Program-made: the position numbers and the translations under genes | NCBI GenBank assembly: GCA_964035795.1 | Contig: OZ038321.1 | Location: forward strand, 28,424,307 to 28,488,306 | Origin: Pterobdella sp. o SKG-2022 | Taxonomy: Eukaryota; Annelida; Clitellata; Hirudinida; Piscicolidae | Reading direction: 5' to 3' | Length of the DNA stretch: 64,000 nucleotides | Notes under the pieces: generated by a model | Told to the model about the DNA's origin: nothing | Seen by the model: only the letters and a program-made list of their open reading frames with translations | Databases searched by the model: none | In this document: in pieces, positions 1 through 12,000 of the stretch | Layout: each line of letters begins with the position of its first letter | How positions within the stretch are numbered: position 1 is the stretch's first letter

Positions 1-285
1 CAGTTCTACTTCTTCATTATCATCATCATTAACAGTATCCTCAACCATTCAAACAAATGCAAACATTTAGCTAATTAGCCTTTCAAATGTTATAATAGAA
101 TCTTTCAATCTTTCCCTTCATCACAAAAATGAAAGTTAATTCTAAAATAAAAAAGTTATTTTTTTTCTTGACCAATGACAAATGATTGTTAGACAGTGAC
201 ATTTATCGAAATTATTGAACTTTGTGAATTGGTACTTATGAGTCTGCTTTGGCAATCGACCTGAAGCTTTTTTCATTCATTCAAA

Positions 286-636
286 ATGCAACTTTTCCAA
301 AGTTCATGCAACTTTTCCAAAGTTCATGCAACTTTTCCAAAGTTCATGCAACTTTTCCAAAGTTCATGCAACTTTTCCAAAGTTCATGCAACTTTTCCAA
401 AGTTCATGCAACTTTTCCAAAGTTCATGCAACTTTTCCAAAGTTCATGCAACTTTTCCAAAGTTCATGCAACTTTTCCAAAGTTCATGCAACTTTTCCAA
501 AGTTCATGCAACTTTTCCAAAGTTCATGCAACTTTTCCAAAGTTCATGCAACTTTTCCAAAGTTCATGCAACTTTTTCAAAGTTCATGCAACTTTTCCAA
601 AGTTCATGCAACTTTCCCAAAGTTCATACAACTTTT
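286..636. repeat. 20-bp minisatellite, about 17.5 copies
   Basis: Head-to-tail copies of the unit atgcaacttttccaaagttc, nearly identical, with substitutions only in the last few copies (for example ttttt for tttcc, and a decayed final unit). Each unit contains the inverted repeat AACTTT-TCC-AAAGTT, so single strands could form serial 15-nt hairpins. Because 20 is not a multiple of 3 and the unit has no stop, all three forward frames stay open and encode the same 20-residue repeat. These reading frames are a by-product of the repeat and are not called as genes. Confidence 0.95.
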
Positions 637-970
637 CGCAATTCAAACCCAAATTGTCGAGTGAAGTTACTTTTCGCATTTGATATATCTGTTTATGAAT
701 CTTCCAGATTCAGAAACAGGATCATCTATTATGAACTCGATCAGTGTGGATGGAGCTTTGACTTATAATTGGTTCTGAATTGTTTTGGTTTCACTGCTCA
801 CCTTGTGGTCATTTTATGTGTTTTGAGTGTTCATCGTTTATAAACGCAGTATAATGGCCTTTAGTAAAGAAATATAATTTGAAATATCCCTTCATATATA
901 TAAAAACTTTGCTCAACTTATGAACTTTCTTGTTTGTTTTAATATACTGTGACACATATGTTTTTTAGCT
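637..970. other. No gene seen; 3' flank of the protease gene
   Basis: AT-rich sequence between the minisatellite and the 3' end of the minus-strand protease gene. Nothing recognisable in either strand. Confidence 0.6.
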
Positions 971-976
971 TTTATT
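971..976 (-). promoter_or_regulatory. Polyadenylation signal AATAAA of the serine protease
   Basis: The plus strand reads tttatt, so the minus strand has AATAAA, 26 nt beyond the protease stop codon. Position and exact hexamer fit a poly(A) signal. Confidence 0.6.
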
Positions 977-1001
977 TCAAAATAAGAGATACAGGAATGA
1001 A

Positions 1002-2561
1002 TCATTCTATGAGGTTTTCCTCAAAAAAGTCCTTGAAGTACGAGACTCTGGCGTAAGCAGAAGGAAGTCTGGGGTTGCATTTGAGCAGCATGTGCACCCA
1101 TGAAGCCACTCCTACCAAGATATGTTTGCCTCCTCTCTTGCAGGTCAGAGGACCTCCACTGTCACCCTGTTGTCAATCAGACGATGGTGAAAGTGGTGAT
1201 GACGTTCGAATTAGTGGGCGTTCAGAATTTAATTTTTATGTTTGAATGTCTATGATTGAGAATTCATGTTTGAATAATCAAGTACTCACACTGCAAGCCC
1301 CGTAGAGAGGCTCCCACACACAAACATGGCCTCCGTAGATGCTGGCTGATGTTTTTTGTTGGCATGCGACGTTGGAGATAACATTAATGTTGGCTTTTTG
1401 CAGGGTGTTTGAAACTTCGTTGTCTTGTTCTGTTCCAAAAAAAATATATTTTTATTTGAAAATAAAGCTTATTGTTTGTGAAAACGCTTGTACTAGAAAA
1501 AGTTATACTGATTATTCCAAAAGATAGACATATAAAATGAGGCACGGACTTTTTCCCCACCCACTGATGACACACTTCTCGTCTGCAAAGGTGTCACTGT
1601 CGTTTTTGTTCCACACAACTGGCTGCACGTTCTTGCTGAACTTGACTGGAGTGGTGAAGGTAATGACAGCAACGTCATCACTGAAGGTTGCACTTCCCTG
1701 GTTCCAGGTCGGGTGCTGATTTCATATTTAATTTTTGTTATTATAGAGAATAATTTTCAAGCTGGTTTTTTTAATCCAATCTCACTATGAATCAAGAAAA
1801 TTTGAAATGCTGTTAAAATTTGAAGATTCGTATGCATGTGGTGAAAACAACTAAAAAGTCTGACGACAAAAAACAAAATTCAAAAAGTATTCAAACTGAA
1901 TATTCTCAAAAAAATTGTGACCAAAATTTTTATGATCATGATTAAACACGCCAACCCACCACCACAATCTTTTTGACGTTGAGGGTTTGGGAACCGTTCC
2001 TATCGGCCCTGTCGTGGAGACCTGCCACCAATCGGATGCTGTCTGGGGTGCTGTTAAAAATGCAATTTTTCAAGTGTATGAATGAAATACATTTGGATGG
2101 ACGAACCTTGTGTCGACACAGTGGGCAGCTGTGATAGCTTGCCACTTGTTCACGAGTATTGATCCACACGTGAAACTGTAGGATGAGTCCTTCTTTCTCT
2201 CCATCATCAGTTGGTGAGGCAGTTCTCCAACCTGTGAAAGTGAGAAGTGATGCGGTTGTTGGTTGTTGAGTATGATAGTTGATTGGTTAGTGAAAGGAAC
2301 AAATGTTGTAGATGTAATGATGGAATATGAATTTCCGTTATTAGTTGAACGTGGAACTCACTTTGGCTTCTTGGCCATTGACGATGAACGGGTCAAAAGA
2401 AAAGGATGGCTTGTTTGGATTGCTTGGCAAAGCTGTGATAAAAGTATAATGTTTTACATTTTTAATTTTTCCTCCAATAATTAAAACAAAATGTTATAGG
2501 TAAACGGACCATAGCTGAGTTGCAAGAGAGCAGTAAGGACGATAGCAATGGTGGTCTTCAT
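1002..2561 (-). CDS. Secreted S1-family serine protease, elastase/chymotrypsin-like
   Basis: Seven exons on the minus strand: 2510-2561, 2362-2432, 2107-2231, 1960-2050, 1550-1715, 1290-1429, 1002-1166. All junctions are GT-AG and keep phase; the product is 269 aa. Residues 1-18 form a signal peptide, then a short propeptide leads to the mature N-terminus IVNGQEA at residue 34. The catalytic triad is complete: His78 in TAAHC, Asp127 in SDDVAVI, Ser218 in GDSGGP. The residue at the base of the S1 pocket (six before the catalytic Ser) is Gly, not the Asp of trypsin, and SW is followed by Val, which favours small or hydrophobic P1 residues as in elastases. The residue before the activation site is Phe33 rather than Arg or Lys, which is unusual. 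The role is probably extracellular or digestive proteolysis. A TATA box lies just upstream. Family membership is certain; substrate preference is inferred. Confidence 0.92.
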
Positions 2562-2593
2562 TTTGTTTGTTTGGAGTTCTTCAACCTTGCACC

Positions 2594-2600
2594 TTTTATA
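2594..2600 (-). promoter_or_regulatory. TATA box of the serine protease
   Basis: The minus strand reads TATAAAA (context TTTTATAAAAGG), 33-39 nt upstream of the start codon. With the usual spacing of about 30 nt, transcription would begin only a few bases before the ATG, giving a very short 5'UTR, as is common for highly expressed digestive enzyme genes. Confidence 0.5.
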
Positions 2601-3537
2601 AAACTCCTTTATCTCACATTCTTTCAAAGTGTTGGAATATTTCACATACTTCAACGTTCATGATGAATATTTTAAACAAAGAATGAATCCTTATCTTCAA
2701 GAGGCTCTCTAGATTGGTTCCTATCGAATGAGATGATAAAAGAATTAAAGAAGAAAGAAAAAATTAGTTAAGTGACAATTTGCTTTAATTATAGTTATAT
2801 AATTTTTGAATGATATTTTTAGATCATATCTTACGATTTCATAAGCTTGTTTAGAATTATATATTCAATATGTAGTCTTGTTGAAAATAAAACTTCGAGT
2901 TTCATTCAATTGGGTTCAAGGATTTATGGGAAATACATTGAAGTCCAATGATTAGCGCTTTTAACATTTTGCTTTTTTATATTTTATTAATAAAATTTCT
3001 TTTTTTTTTGAAAATTCTTTTAAAAACAAAATTTTTAAAAATTTAAAAGTAACTGACTTTTTGAAATATTTCTTTATGCCCATTTACCACATTTTTATCT
3101 AAATATTTTCACGCTAAACGTCAATGTCCAAGCAAAAAACAATTGAGTATCTAATTCACGTGTCATAGTATTTTTCAACTCTGTTTCATCTCAACTCTAT
3201 GGCCACAGGCTTTCTTGCAGACCAAAAAATTTCATAATGAACACAAACCTTGATGAAGTTTCATAGCCTAAATCAAATTGCAAGGTCAACAAACACAAAG
3301 CATTTATTAAAAAAAAACACGAAGCTTTTTGTAAGACTAGCTTAAATTTCGTGAACGATTAATTTTTAAAAATTTTTAGCTGGAAATATTTAACGAAAGT
3401 TTTTATTGGAAGTTGAATGGCAGGAAAATAAAAACGATAGTGACGTCATATGAAGTTAATATTGAGTTAAACAAAAACAAAATAGTAAAAAAGAAAGACT
3501 AAAACCATACTTGAAAATTTTTAATTAAAAAATAAAA
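2601..3537. other. Intergenic, no gene seen
   Basis: AT-rich spacer between the divergently oriented protease (-) and adenylate kinase (+). It holds one perfect CRE palindrome TGACGTCA at 3441-3448, about 90 bp upstream of the kinase start, a possible promoter element. Confidence 0.6.
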
Positions 3538-4119
3538 ATGGCGGCTGAACTGGCTCAGACGAAGTTCTACCTGGTGATTGGTGGACCCGGATGTGGAAAG
3601 GGCACCCAGTGTGAGAAGATCAGAGACAGCTACAAACTCACACACATTTCCACAGGAGACCTCATTCGTAGTGAGATCGAGAAAAACACTTCTATCAGCA
3701 AACAGGTGAAGGACTTGACTTCTCAAGGAAAACTGATCCCCAACCATCTCATGTTTGAAATTCTCAAGAAGCACCTCATTGAGAAGGTCAAAAGCTCCAA
3801 CGGCTTCTTGATCGATGGTTTCCCCAGAGAAATCAGCCAAGCTGTTGATTTCGAAAAGACGATCGCTAAAGCCACAAAAGTGCTGCACTTCAAAGTGTCA
3901 GACCAAACGATGAAGGAGCGCCTGCTGTCTAGAGCGAAGACCAGTGGTCGAGCAGACGACACGGAGGCAGTCATTCTGGACCGCATCAAGACCCACAACA
4001 CGAACATCAAACCCATCCTCGATTACTTCACCAAGCAGAAAACACTGTTTGAAATATCTGCAGAGGGGAATGTTAATGAAGTTTATGCACAGACAAAGGC
4101 TGTCATGGACAAGAAGTAA
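3538..4119 (+). CDS. AK1: Adenylate kinase 1 (cytosolic), intronless
   Basis: A 193-aa protein in one exon. It catalyses ATP + AMP = 2 ADP in the cytosol, balancing adenine nucleotides. The P-loop GPGCGKGT spans residues 16-23. The AMP-binding residues Thr39, Arg44, Arg97 (in DGFPRE) and Gln101 are present, as are the catalytic arginines Arg128, Arg132, Arg138 and Arg149. These fall at the same numbers as in vertebrate AK1, and the lid is short, as in the AK1/UMP-CMP kinase class. The DGFPRE and TSGRADD motifs fit AK1 better than UMP-CMP kinase. The start is the first ATG of the open frame in a good context (aaaaATGG). The lack of introns is unusual for this family and suggests a retrocopy or intron loss, but the frame is intact. 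A poly(A) signal AATAAA lies at 4219-4224. Confidence 0.93.
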   Translation: MAAELAQTKFYLVIGGPGCGKGTQCEKIRDSYKLTHISTGDLIRSEIEKNTSISKQVKDLTSQGKLIPNHLMFEILKKHLIEKVKSSNGFLIDGFPREISQAVDFEKTIAKATKVLHFKVSDQTMKERLLSRAKTSGRADDTEAVILDRIKTHNTNIKPILDYFTKQKTLFEISAEGNVNEVYAQTKAVMDKK

Positions 4120-5175
4120 GTGTCAAAAAAATCGAGACATCTTAAGAGTTTATATTTGATTAGATATAAGAATTCCATAGTAAACTGAATATTCGAAACA
4201 AAACTTCATTGGTTTTCAAATAAATTTTTCAAAATGTCTCCATTCCATCGTGGCTGGTGATGTTTAGTTGGCTTCCAAATGCATTAATTAAAGGTTAAAC
4301 GCTATATAAATTCAATCGCAGATACCATTCTAAGCTCAAATCTAAAATAGAATTACGTGGTGCAAATACACGATAATTTAGCAGAAGTATTTGAAAGTTT
4401 GCTTTTAAAATTATCCCAATATGAAACCATCAAAAACTTACTTCCAAACAGATTTTAGTCAATCATTCTGCTCATAGAATCTCAATATGAATCCCAAAAC
4501 ATAAGCAACAGTGACGGCAGTGAGTGATGGAGAAGTGTGGGTGGTGCTAGCAAGCTTTGTTCATTTAATGTATCGTTGTTCATTTTGCTGGAAGTTCACA
4601 TCCACCCAAATTAAACAAGCTATTAAAATTCCCGCCATCAATTATGCGAATCCAGCTTCAAAACTGTCTTTTAATTATTTTTTGTTTAAATTGAAAAAAA
4701 AAGATTTTATTTCAATAAATTATTAATTGAAAAAGCGAAAAATGTTGAAATCTTATGACGAAGCAAGGCTTACAGTTCATTTCCATCAAACACAATTTTG
4801 AAACTAATAAAGTTTTCATGAAATGGAACCCTCGAATGACAACAAAGAATCATTTCCATCAAGTATATGAAAGAGGAAAAGTTCAAAATGCTTTATTTTG
4901 AAAGTTGCAATCGTAGTAGAAGCCTGAAAATATAAGGTTTAAAGGCAAAAGGTTTATAAATTATATTAAATCACAAAATTTTTGGTTCAGTTTGCTTTGA
5001 AAACATCATTAGGTGATGATGTGATGATGTGACAGAAAATTAAAAGCTTGGTGGTTTATGGATACTATGTGTTTTTTTCATTCCCATTCCAAAATTATTC
5101 TCATGAGCAAAGATTTACCCTATATGCTAATTTTTAAATTGATTAATTTAAAAAACATAAAAAAGCTTTTCGAGA
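4120..5175. other. Intergenic, no gene seen
   Basis: 3'UTR of the adenylate kinase (poly(A) signal 4219-4224) followed by AT-rich sequence with only short, uninformative open frames. Confidence 0.6.
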
Positions 5176-5444
5176 GCACCAACAGGTCACAGTTTCGGAG
5201 GAATGCACCAACAGGTCACAGTTTCGGAGGAATGCACCAACAGGTGACAGTTTCGGAGGAATGCACCAACAGGTGACAGTTTCGGAGGAATGCACCAACA
5301 GGTCACAGTTTCGGAGGAATGCACCAACAGGTCACAGTTTCGGAGGAATGCAGCAACAGGTCACAGTTTCGGAGGAATGCAGCAACAGGTCACAGTTTCG
5401 GAGGAATGCACCAACAGGTCACAGTTTCGGAGGAATGCAGCAAC
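5176..5444. repeat. 29-bp minisatellite, 9.3 copies
   Basis: Nine full units plus 8 bp. The unit begins gcaccaacaggtcacagt and ends ttcggaggaat; units differ at a few sites (gcacc or gcagc; gtcac or gtgac). The unit length is not a multiple of 3, so the open frames across it are not taken as coding. Confidence 0.95.
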
Positions 5445-7869
5445 TAAAGGTGACTTTTTTAACGACCATCTCGTAGAAAAAATGTACAAAAGAATTTAAA
5501 AAAAAAAGTCCCAACATTCATGGAGAGCAAAATTACATCTTATAGTCACTCCATTCATTCAGTTTCTTAGTTTTTGCTTTCAACTCAATACAACCTGTGT
5601 TTAATGCGTGGAACGTTCCTCCGAAGTTCATTTTGCATTTCCACTGACGCTTTATAAGATCTGAAAATAATGACATTCATATTGATTGTTAGTTTCATCA
5701 AATGTTTGATTGGAGACTAAAAAGCGTACAAAGTGGCAATGGTTTTGAAACAGCAGTTTGGAGATTATATGAACCCTTTCAATAAATTTAAAATGTATAC
5801 AATCATATTTTTTCAAAAATAAGATTACTAAATCACTTTTTTTATAAATAAATCTTTGTATAAAAACTTTAGCAGCTCAATAATTGTCGGCAGCAAAAAG
5901 GATGAGAGGTTTTTAAATCAAATATAATGCTCTATCAAAATACCTTCGCAAGCAATTGAATCCGCATAAAACATGGGTTATATAGTTTTGATGTCTACGG
6001 GTAGTCGAAGTTCAGTCAAGTCAGTGGTTGCTCAAATTTCACAAAATCAACCTTGTGCCATAAGTCTAAATTGTATGAGGGGTTTTGAAAGATTTATGGC
6101 GGGAGAGAAGGTACATTTCATAGGGATTAACTTGAATTATGAGTATTTGAATTGTTTAAAACAAAAATGAAAACATTCGATTATGTCTGCTTGATTAAAA
6201 ATGCATTGAAATCATAATTTACGAGGTTTGAGTTGTTTATATTCACTCTAATAGAATTACAACAACCCATCAAAAATGAAGTTGGTGATGTTGTGGATGG
6301 GGGCGTTTGGTGGATAGTGGTTGAATGAAAGAAATGTGTATTTTGTATACTGGTGTGTGGTGAACGGTGGTGATGAGAGAGATGGTGTGTGATGATTGAT
6401 GGTTAATGTAATGTGGTGCAACGGGGTGGCAAAACTTTGAAGTGGTAATGACACATTTAATTCAAATTTTTCATAAACTTCATCCAACCTCCCCATTACA
6501 ATACAATCTTGAATCAACATGTGATAACAACTCATTTTTCGATTTACTGACAATTAAAATTTTTATTCCAAAGAAAATTTTGCCACAGTTAAGCTCAGTT
6601 ATAATGATTAATCAACAAACACATCACTTTGTTTTGAAAATTTTGCAAATAAATTCAAAAATTTGTTGTAAATTAAATTCAAAATAAAATTCCAAAGAAT
6701 CGATTCATCTTTTTCTCGAATATTGATTAACTTCCCACTTTTAACGAACCAGGAGCTCAATTATTTCAGCAATTCAATATCAAAATACTGCCATCTCAAT
6801 GTAAACAACTTGAAGTTTTCAAGTATTTTTATTGGCTTTATTTTCAAATGGAGACACGTAACTAGTTGTTAAGTGCTTTGTGAGTACGCTCGCATACCTG
6901 TTACATGCACACTTTTCATCCGATGTTTGCTTATAAACTCTTCAGATGAAAACAAAAATGTGAACTAAACACTGGAAATTTAATATACTCTTCTACTATC
7001 ACCTCTTTCATTTGCCGCCTTCTCTCCCATTCAACCCCTCATTCCATCACACCCTTCCAACTACCTCACTATCTGACTCTTCCAACTGTTGCACTCTACC
7101 TTCCCCATCTCACCATTTCTTCCACCCTCACACAGCTCTGCCACTCGCCATCATTAAATCAGACGAGATGGCAAAGATTTGAATTGTCAATGCATGTAGT
7201 ACGAAGAAAAATTTGAAAAAATTTGGAATAAACTAAATGCTAATTTATCATGTATAGATGTTTGCAAAAAAACCAAAAAGTTTTAAAAATAAATTTTAAA
7301 AATTGTTTTATTTTTATTTATATTTGCAATACAAATATTAAATTTTTTAGTCAAAAATTCAAATTCTTCGAATCTAATTCAAAATATTTGGATGCTTGCT
7401 ATAAATAAACTCAAAAAGTTTGAAAAAATGTGAAATATTTCCGAAAATAATAATAATTGTTGTTTTTATTTTTATTATTTTGTTACACTTCTCTATAATA
7501 AGTAAATAAATATGAAAACAAAGAGGCTGTATCTTTCTGCATCTCAGCAAATCATTGCCGCAAAAAGCCTTCAAAAACGATATAAGAGCCAAAACTCAGA
7601 TGATTTCTCTTCACGAGAGGAGGAATATATATATATATATAAATTTATAAATGTGGAGTCTGGCGTTGTTTGTTTGGAGATGCCTCGTGTTTTCTTGCTA
7701 AAAGAAACAAGTTTCACAAACATTCAAAGAATTTGTTTTTGTGACGAATATTTTCAAATAAATATCTGAATCCCAGCAGAAACTCAAGTTTGAAACACAG
7801 TTTTCTTATTTATAGAAATGGATAATATTTCGATAGATACTAATTCATATTTTGCACTGACATATTAAA
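5445..7869. other. Intergenic, compositionally biased blocks, no gene seen
   Basis: No convincing gene. At 6290-6440 the plus strand is strongly G/T-rich (tggtg/gatgg words); at 6990-7150 it is a C/T-rich pyrimidine tract. A minus-strand open frame at 6257-6553 has a moderately protein-like first half but no splice partners or recognisable family. A short (TA)n stretch sits at 7626-7642, about 230 bp upstream of the GPCR start. Confidence 0.5.
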
Positions 7870-9042
7870 ATGAATGCAACATCATCTCTCATCCACCTCC
7901 CTCTGGTCGAAGCCACAAGGTACATTTGTCAAATGTGGCTTTCTTTCCCCATTTCCATTTTTGGCATCTTCGGTAATTGTTTTTCCATCTTGGTTTTCAA
8001 TCGTTACAAACAATCTAAGCCCACCACGCTACTCCTCAAAAGCATTGCAGTTACAGGCACTTTCATTCTCATTCTGAACATTCTACTCGGACCATTGAGA
8101 GAATTTAATTTTAATATTTACAACCACGTCATTTCTCATACATTTCGCATACTTTTCACTTGTCTCCATATCTGCAGACTCACCCATACATGGCTCACAG
8201 TGTTGTTGACAGTGGAAAGGTACATCGCCGTGACTCAGCCCTTCAAGGCACAGATCATCTGTTCCTACAAACACACGAAGTTCTGTATCGGCTTCATTAT
8301 CGTTTTCATGGTTTTCTTCTCCATACCACGCTTCTTTGAGTACAAAAGAGTGACTTTCGAAGAAGCTCCCACAGGATTTGCAGAGTCGCAAATGATGAAG
8401 AACCAGGTGTACATGATTGTCTACAGAATTTTTCTCTCCCTTTTCATCACTTACATCATACCCATCATCCTCCTCATCTTTCTCAACATCAAAATCACTA
8501 CAGTTTTACGCTGGGCCAACAAGCAACACACCTCGTTTTTTCTCTTCAAAAACCACAAAACTGAAATCAAACTAAACACTAACACCGAACGACCCAGAAC
8601 GGAAAAGGTCAACACGCAAAACTACAGACGGCATAAATCAAATTCATTCAATGAGATGACGCAATCTCTCACCATCATCGCCGTCATCGTCGTCACAGTT
8701 TTCATAGTCTGCAACTTGGCAGTTTTGTGCTCCCAGGTTATTTACTCCATAGAGGTTTCCATCAAGGAAACAAAAGATCACCTGGAACTGAGTAGGAGAA
8801 TCATGGCCAATGTCTCCAACGTCCTCTCCACTATCTCTTCTTCCGTCAACTTCATTATCTATTGCCAGTTTAGCACCCGGTTCAGATTAATCTTGTTGGA
8901 TATTATATGTTGTAAGAAACGAGCTAGTTGCAAAGTTTTGTTGAAAAAGGTTTCAACAGAAAACAAACGCAAATTCCCACATTTCAAACACTCTTTCAAC
9001 GCTGCATCGAAGAAGAGCCTGACAGAAAGGAATATGGGTTGA
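7870..9042 (+). CDS. Rhodopsin-class neuropeptide GPCR, FMRFamide-receptor-like
   Basis: A 390-aa protein in one exon with seven membrane segments, at the plasma membrane, predicted to bind a neuropeptide and signal through G proteins. TM1 carries the conserved GN (residues 35-36). TM3 ends with ERY at 116-118 in TVERYIAV. TM4 contains SIPRFFE, and TM7 ends SVNFIIYC, the NPxxY equivalent, followed by a basic helix 8 region. These local motifs are typical of protostome FMRFamide/myomodulin-type receptors, which also often lack the canonical CWxP of TM6, as here. Residue 2 is an N-glycosylation site (NAT). The third intracellular loop is long, basic and rich in Asn/Lys/Thr. GPCR class is certain; the ligand is unknown. 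Intronless structure is common for such receptors. Confidence 0.88.
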   Translation: MNATSSLIHLPLVEATRYICQMWLSFPISIFGIFGNCFSILVFNRYKQSKPTTLLLKSIAVTGTFILILNILLGPLREFNFNIYNHVISHTFRILFTCLHICRLTHTWLTVLLTVERYIAVTQPFKAQIICSYKHTKFCIGFIIVFMVFFSIPRFFEYKRVTFEEAPTGFAESQMMKNQVYMIVYRIFLSLFITYIIPIILLIFLNIKITTVLRWANKQHTSFFLFKNHKTEIKLNTNTERPRTEKVNTQNYRRHKSNSFNEMTQSLTIIAVIVVTVFIVCNLAVLCSQVIYSIEVSIKETKDHLELSRRIMANVSNVLSTISSSVNFIIYCQFSTRFRLILLDIICCKKRASCKVLLKKVSTENKRKFPHFKHSFNAASKKSLTERNMG

Positions 9043-12000
9043 GTTGATGTAGTTTTGACGTCAATAGATTGTTTACTGACGAGCTATTTTGAGACTATTT
9101 TTGATTGAGAGGGCATTTATTTCGAGTGTAAGAACTGTGTTTATTCATTTAATTCAGTTTCATTCTTGTCACTATACATTTTCTTTATTAATTCTGCAAC
9201 ATTTGTGTTTTAATCAATTGTAATTTTTCACTGTAAATATAAATTTGGATATTAATTGAAGCATTAAAGTCGTTTGTACACAACGTTTCACTGACTCAAT
9301 TCTGTATTAATATATTTTTATCAGTTTGGGTCTGTGCTTCTTGAGTTTTAATATTGTTTACATTAAGCGTACAACATTTAGTTTTGTTCATTTGGTTCAG
9401 TGAAAGACTTGCATTCAAAAATTTTCTTACGGTTTTAATGCTAACCTTTGTAGAAAAGTCCCATAAAATAAATCAAATCGAAATAAAAGAAAAAAATTAC
9501 TTCACAACCAATCGATTATAAAAATTTAAAGCAACTCCTGAATCATTGAACCAGAATAAAAGGAAGACCGCACGAACCCCGTCATTTTGCCATCAAGTTC
9601 TATTAAAGATTATTCTACCGAGTTTTTCTATTTTGCTATCTTTTTGTTCATGCCTGAAAAAAATTATTTCCAAAGAAACCCTCCTTGAACTCATAACTGC
9701 CTCTGAGCAAACTATCAAGAGAAACTGGACCTTCAACACGTCCTGCTTTTCGCTTGTCATTATAGCAATAAATCACTATTATTTAGCGCTCATTTGCTAT
9801 TTATAGTTCATTTTTTTGTCGGTAGGTATTCATTAATTATTTGTTTTTGTTTATGCAGGCTCATATGGTGATGAATATAACTTGAAATTGAAAGGTTCAA
9901 AATGAAGGAATCTTTGGGAACTAAAAACTTTTAAACTCTTCAACATAATATGGCTGTGCGCATGCGAAAGTCGACAACATTCGTTACTTCAAATTAATGA
10001 TTGTTTTCTAGCATCGCCATTATTAAAAGGTCAAGTACAAGATAAGCTTTAGCTTAGATATGAATCACTAAATAAAGGTGATGAGGATGATGATGATGCT
10101 GAGGAGTCCGAGAAGGAAGAATGGAAGGTGGAAAAGAGAAAGAGGAAAGTGAAGAGAAAAAGGATGAGAATGATGATGAAGAGAATGAGGATGATGATGA
10201 TGTCGCTAGAATAAATAAATCTTATGTAAACATTTTTTTGGTTATATATTGAAGTGTTGTGTGCCGTGTGGTGTTGTGTGTTTTACATTTTTTAATATGT
10301 GTGTTCACAAAATAATTATGTTTAACAATTAAATAATTCTAATTTTTTTGTTGCATAAAAAATTATATTTTATAAAAATGAATTTTTCATTTAATCTTAT
10401 TTACTTTTGATTAATTTACAGAAACCCTAAAGTTTATCATTTTCCTCTGAAGCCACACATTTTGAAGTTGGTCAGTAAAAATTGAAAATTATGCACTCAA
10501 ACTTCGGAAACAAGTCAATTCACGGGAAACTAATTTCAAAGAAAAATTGTCAAGAATTTAATCGTTCGGAAGAAACTAAAGTGAAGTTTTATGAAAAAGC
10601 CAATGAAGAAAAAATTCCGAAATGTGGGAAACTGAAAACCGCGTCTGAAGGCAGCAAACAAGGTATAATTTTTTTCTCATGAAGAATTTATGCTTTGAGT
10701 GGTTTGTTTGATGCTGTAGTCTGCAATAAACAACACTTTAGCTCACTGGTTTTGCTCTTCAGGATATTTCATATACTAAATGGTAGGTCTTGAAGTTTTG
10801 TGCTCATCTCAAAGAGAATATGAGAACAATGGACTTAATACTGAAACCATACAGACTGGTGTTTCAGAGTCAGGTCTAAATTAATGAAAAGTATTGTTTC
10901 TTTCACGGATAACTTCAACTTGCCATCCAATTCATGATATTCAAATTTATTAAGCAATAGACGTCTTTAACATATTTTAAAGTAATTCAAATCTTTTCTA
11001 TAGTAATTGTGTTCTTATCTCCTTCTGAAAGTTTCAGACACAAGATAAATAATTTCATCAATAAATCTGAAATTTTTTTCGAGCATAAAAGGAGACATGT
11101 GAAAAATAACTTCAAAAAGTTGTTTGAATTTCTCATGTTGCGAGATAACTAGCAACAGAATGAACTGTCTGAAACTTTAAAAATTCCAGCTTGAACCAAA
11201 TCTCATCTAAAGGACATCACAACTCTTTTAATTAAAATCTTAAATGCAACCATTTTAAATCCCTAACGTCAACAATGTGGTGACGTCAATTTAAGAGATT
11301 TTAGCTTGGTTTGGTTGTTTTAGAGGGGTTTAGGAGGTGTTTTGAGTTGTTATCCCCCCAAGGAAATGTAAATTCAGATTTAAAAATTAACAATGTTCCA
11401 ATCAAAAACATGCCTAAATTTGTTTTTTTTCTAATCTCCTTCAAAACTTTTTGAATTTTTTAAGAGACCTCTATTACACAAGTGCCTGTACCCTCGTGTG
11501 AGCATTGAACTATTTTCAGTCTATGTAATTATTTTTTCAATTTTATTCTCATTATTTCCAACTTTTTTTTTTGTTTCAATCTTGTTTATCGAATCCACAT
11601 TTTGAGGTTGATCATTTTGTTTTTGAGTTATCGCCATCATTATTATCAATAAGCACCATCTCGTATCTCAAGAGGTTGCAATCGTATCAACCTGCATATG
11701 TTTTATTGCTTCTGAAGCTTGTTTCGATGTTTCATTTTGTTGCTCAACATTGGAATAGATGCAAATTAATTACATTTCCATGGTTTTCTATGGTACTTAT
11801 AGAATGTTGTGTTGTGTCGTATGGAACTCTTATGTTATGTTGTCTTTCGTGCAACCAGCTTTATATGGGGTCAACATCAGATCGAGTGAGTTGCTCGGGT
11901 CCATTTCACAATCTGTCTCCAAATTTTCCAATCTCCAATTTCTATAGGAATTCCATCATATGGGATGTTGCTGTCTCCCACTAGCAGGTCAGTGTAGTTA

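Noticed and set aside
249..768. Three overlapping repeat-protein frames
   Set aside because: The 20-bp repeat lacks stops in any forward frame; frames start at non-ATG or repeat-internal ATG codons and have no conserved domain.
286..5444. CRISPR-like arrays
   Set aside because: The repeats are head-to-tail without unique spacers, and the genome is animal.
5058..5499. Overlapping frames over the 29-bp repeat
   Set aside because: Same artefact of a stop-free tandem unit.
6257..6553. 98-residue minus-strand frame as a gene
   Set aside because: Half of it is translation of a G/T-rich block; no start context, splice partner or family.
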